Source of the DNA: Methylomonas rosea
GTDB lineage: Bacteria; Pseudomonadota; Gammaproteobacteria; Methylococcales; Methylomonadaceae
Direction of reading: 5' to 3'
Assembly: GCF_024505055.1 (NCBI RefSeq)
Contig: NZ_JANIBL010000008.1
Location: forward strand, 1 to 64,000
DNA: 64,000 nucleotides
Below the pieces are notes generated by a model that saw only the letters and a program-made list of their open reading frames with translations, searched no databases and was not told where the DNA came from. The number at the start of each line of letters is the position of its first letter. Position 1 is the stretch's first letter. Below are positions 63,116 to 64,000 of this stretch, piece by piece. A program made the position numbers and the translations under genes.

Positions 63116-64000
63116 TTAGCGGCTATCTTGGGCCGATAGCAGCAAGGCTTTTTGCTTTTCGACAATTTTGTTCAAACGTAAGGCCAGCCTGTTGTCGTTC
63201 TCGAACAGATTGTCCATCTGCGTGGTCAATTCATCGACATAACCGTGCAGCAAAAACTCCTGACTATCGGTTAAGCCCAGATGAATAAAGGCACTTTCCA
63301 TGTTCATTTTATGCTGCTCGGCCAAATTCACCATTTGGGCGTGATTGGCTTGTTGGTTGGACTCGATCTCGATCAATAAATCGGTCAGTTCTTTCACACC
63401 TTCCAGGCGGGCATTCGCTTCCCGCAAGCGCTGCTGTTCGCTTATCATGGCTTCGACCCGGGCACCGGCACCTTCGGCAAGTATCGCCAAATGATCGCGT
63501 AATCGGCCGATGCCATCCGGATCGTCAGTATCCAAGCCGGTCACCAATAGCGTTACATGCGGGAAATTAAACACCAAGCGATCACCGGCCTGATAAATCC
63601 GGCCCAGCTTAGCCACATAAGTAAGAATGGATTCTTCCAGCGGAGTACAGATTTTTTCCGGACTAAAGTCGTATTCCTTCTCGGTATCGGTCAATTTCAC
63701 CAAACCGTTTAGGCTGTATTGCTGCAAGGTCTCGATCAACAAATTACCCAATTGCTGAAACGTAACGCATTGAAACGATGTGCGCAGAAACTGCAATACG
63801 GTGCCGGTTTCGCCCAAACTGGACATGGCGGTAAATGCGGTTTTTTGCGCGTAAGACAGTTGCGATTGCAATTGCCGCTTCTGCTGCTCGGCTTCGATTG
63901 CCAAATCGACCTTGCGCAGGAGTACGTCTTTTTTGGCGTTTTTCGGAATAAAATCGTTACCGCCGGCATCGAACGCGGTCAGCAAAATCTCCAGATCGTC
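63116..64000 (-). CDS. Response-regulator protein with coiled coil, N-terminus cut by window edge
   Basis: The frame is open to base 64000, so the true start lies beyond the window. The visible part begins with the end of a receiver domain (LLTAFDAGGNDFIPKNA, where Lys is the conserved one, followed by LLRKVDLAIEAEQQKRQLQ). A coiled coil, an alpha/beta module (about residues 60-190) and a long helical C-terminus with Gln/Glu/Arg heptads come next. No output enzyme or DNA-binding motif is seen. The stop lies about 50 bases before the hybrid kinase gene, so the two are probably co-transcribed and may form a phosphorelay pair. Confidence 0.8.
   Translation of the reverse strand, partial: DDLEILLTAFDAGGNDFIPKNAKKDVLLRKVDLAIEAEQQKRQLQSQLSYAQKTAFTAMSSLGETGTVLQFLRTSFQCVTFQQLGNLLIETLQQYSLNGLVKLTDTEKEYDFSPEKICTPLEESILTYVAKLGRIYQAGDRLVFNFPHVTLLVTGLDTDDPDGIGRLRDHLAILAEGAGARVEAMISEQQRLREANARLEGVKELTDLLIEIESNQQANHAQMVNLAEQHKMNMESAFIHLGLTDSQEFLLHGYVDELTTQMDNLFENDNRLALRLNKIVEKQKALLLSAQDSR

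Overview
The window looks like a stretch of chromosome from a gammaproteobacterium. The closest match by eye is a Methylomonas-like methanotroph of the Methylococcales. That placement is inference: it rests on the ubiG/phosphatase/SDR/MTA-deaminase cluster known from Pseudomonas-type gammaproteobacteria, on several secreted proteins ending in a VPxPGAxW sorting tail, on a copper receptor of the OprC type, and on frequent REP-like hairpins. No methane-oxidation gene, rRNA or tRNA was seen.

Layout. At 0-10.5 kb there is a cut-off chemoreceptor with a periplasmic c-type heme motif, a DUF2339/DUF3999 membrane pair, a Kef-type cation antiporter, a PhyH-family oxygenase, a class V aminotransferase, a very small membrane protein and a secreted protein with a sorting tail. 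At 10.9-19 kb is a complete kdpFABCDE potassium-uptake operon. At 19-24.2 kb, on the minus strand, are a diguanylate cyclase, sufT, an SDR, a Gph/MupP-type phosphatase, ubiG and an MTA/SAH deaminase. At 24.3-33 kb, on the plus strand, are an HD-GYP response regulator, an 1868-residue hybrid kinase, mtnA and cysZ. The MTA deaminase and MtnA are two steps of one methylthioadenosine salvage route, here separated by the two signalling genes.

At 33.5-43.4 kb lies the most unusual part: five co-directional genes with tight junctions, visibly richer in A+T than the surroundings. They encode a TIR protein with two further alpha/beta modules, an nSTAND1-type ATPase with a membrane C-terminus, a patatin-like lipase with membrane helices inside its catalytic domain, a second TIR protein and a SLOG-like protein. 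I read this as an anti-phage or conflict island that joins an NAD-derived signalling pair (TIR plus SLOG, Thoeris-like logic) to a STAND sensor and a membrane-attacking lipase. Family recognition is from motifs; the joint function is inference.

At 43.7-57.3 kb is a metal-acquisition region: an OprC-like copper receptor, a small Cys-rich protein, two secreted proteins, an AraC/PchR-like regulator, a divergent Nramp relative, a PIN toxin-antitoxin pair, a 106-bp tandem repeat array, and a FecI-FecR-TonB receptor cell-surface signalling set. At 57.5-64 kb are a CysB-like regulator, a repeat-rich gap with an orphan strong terminator, a 1308-residue hybrid kinase with NIT-like, PAS, REC and Hpt parts, and a response-regulator gene cut by the window end.

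All calls come from reading motifs, start sites and spacing. No database search or structure prediction was run.
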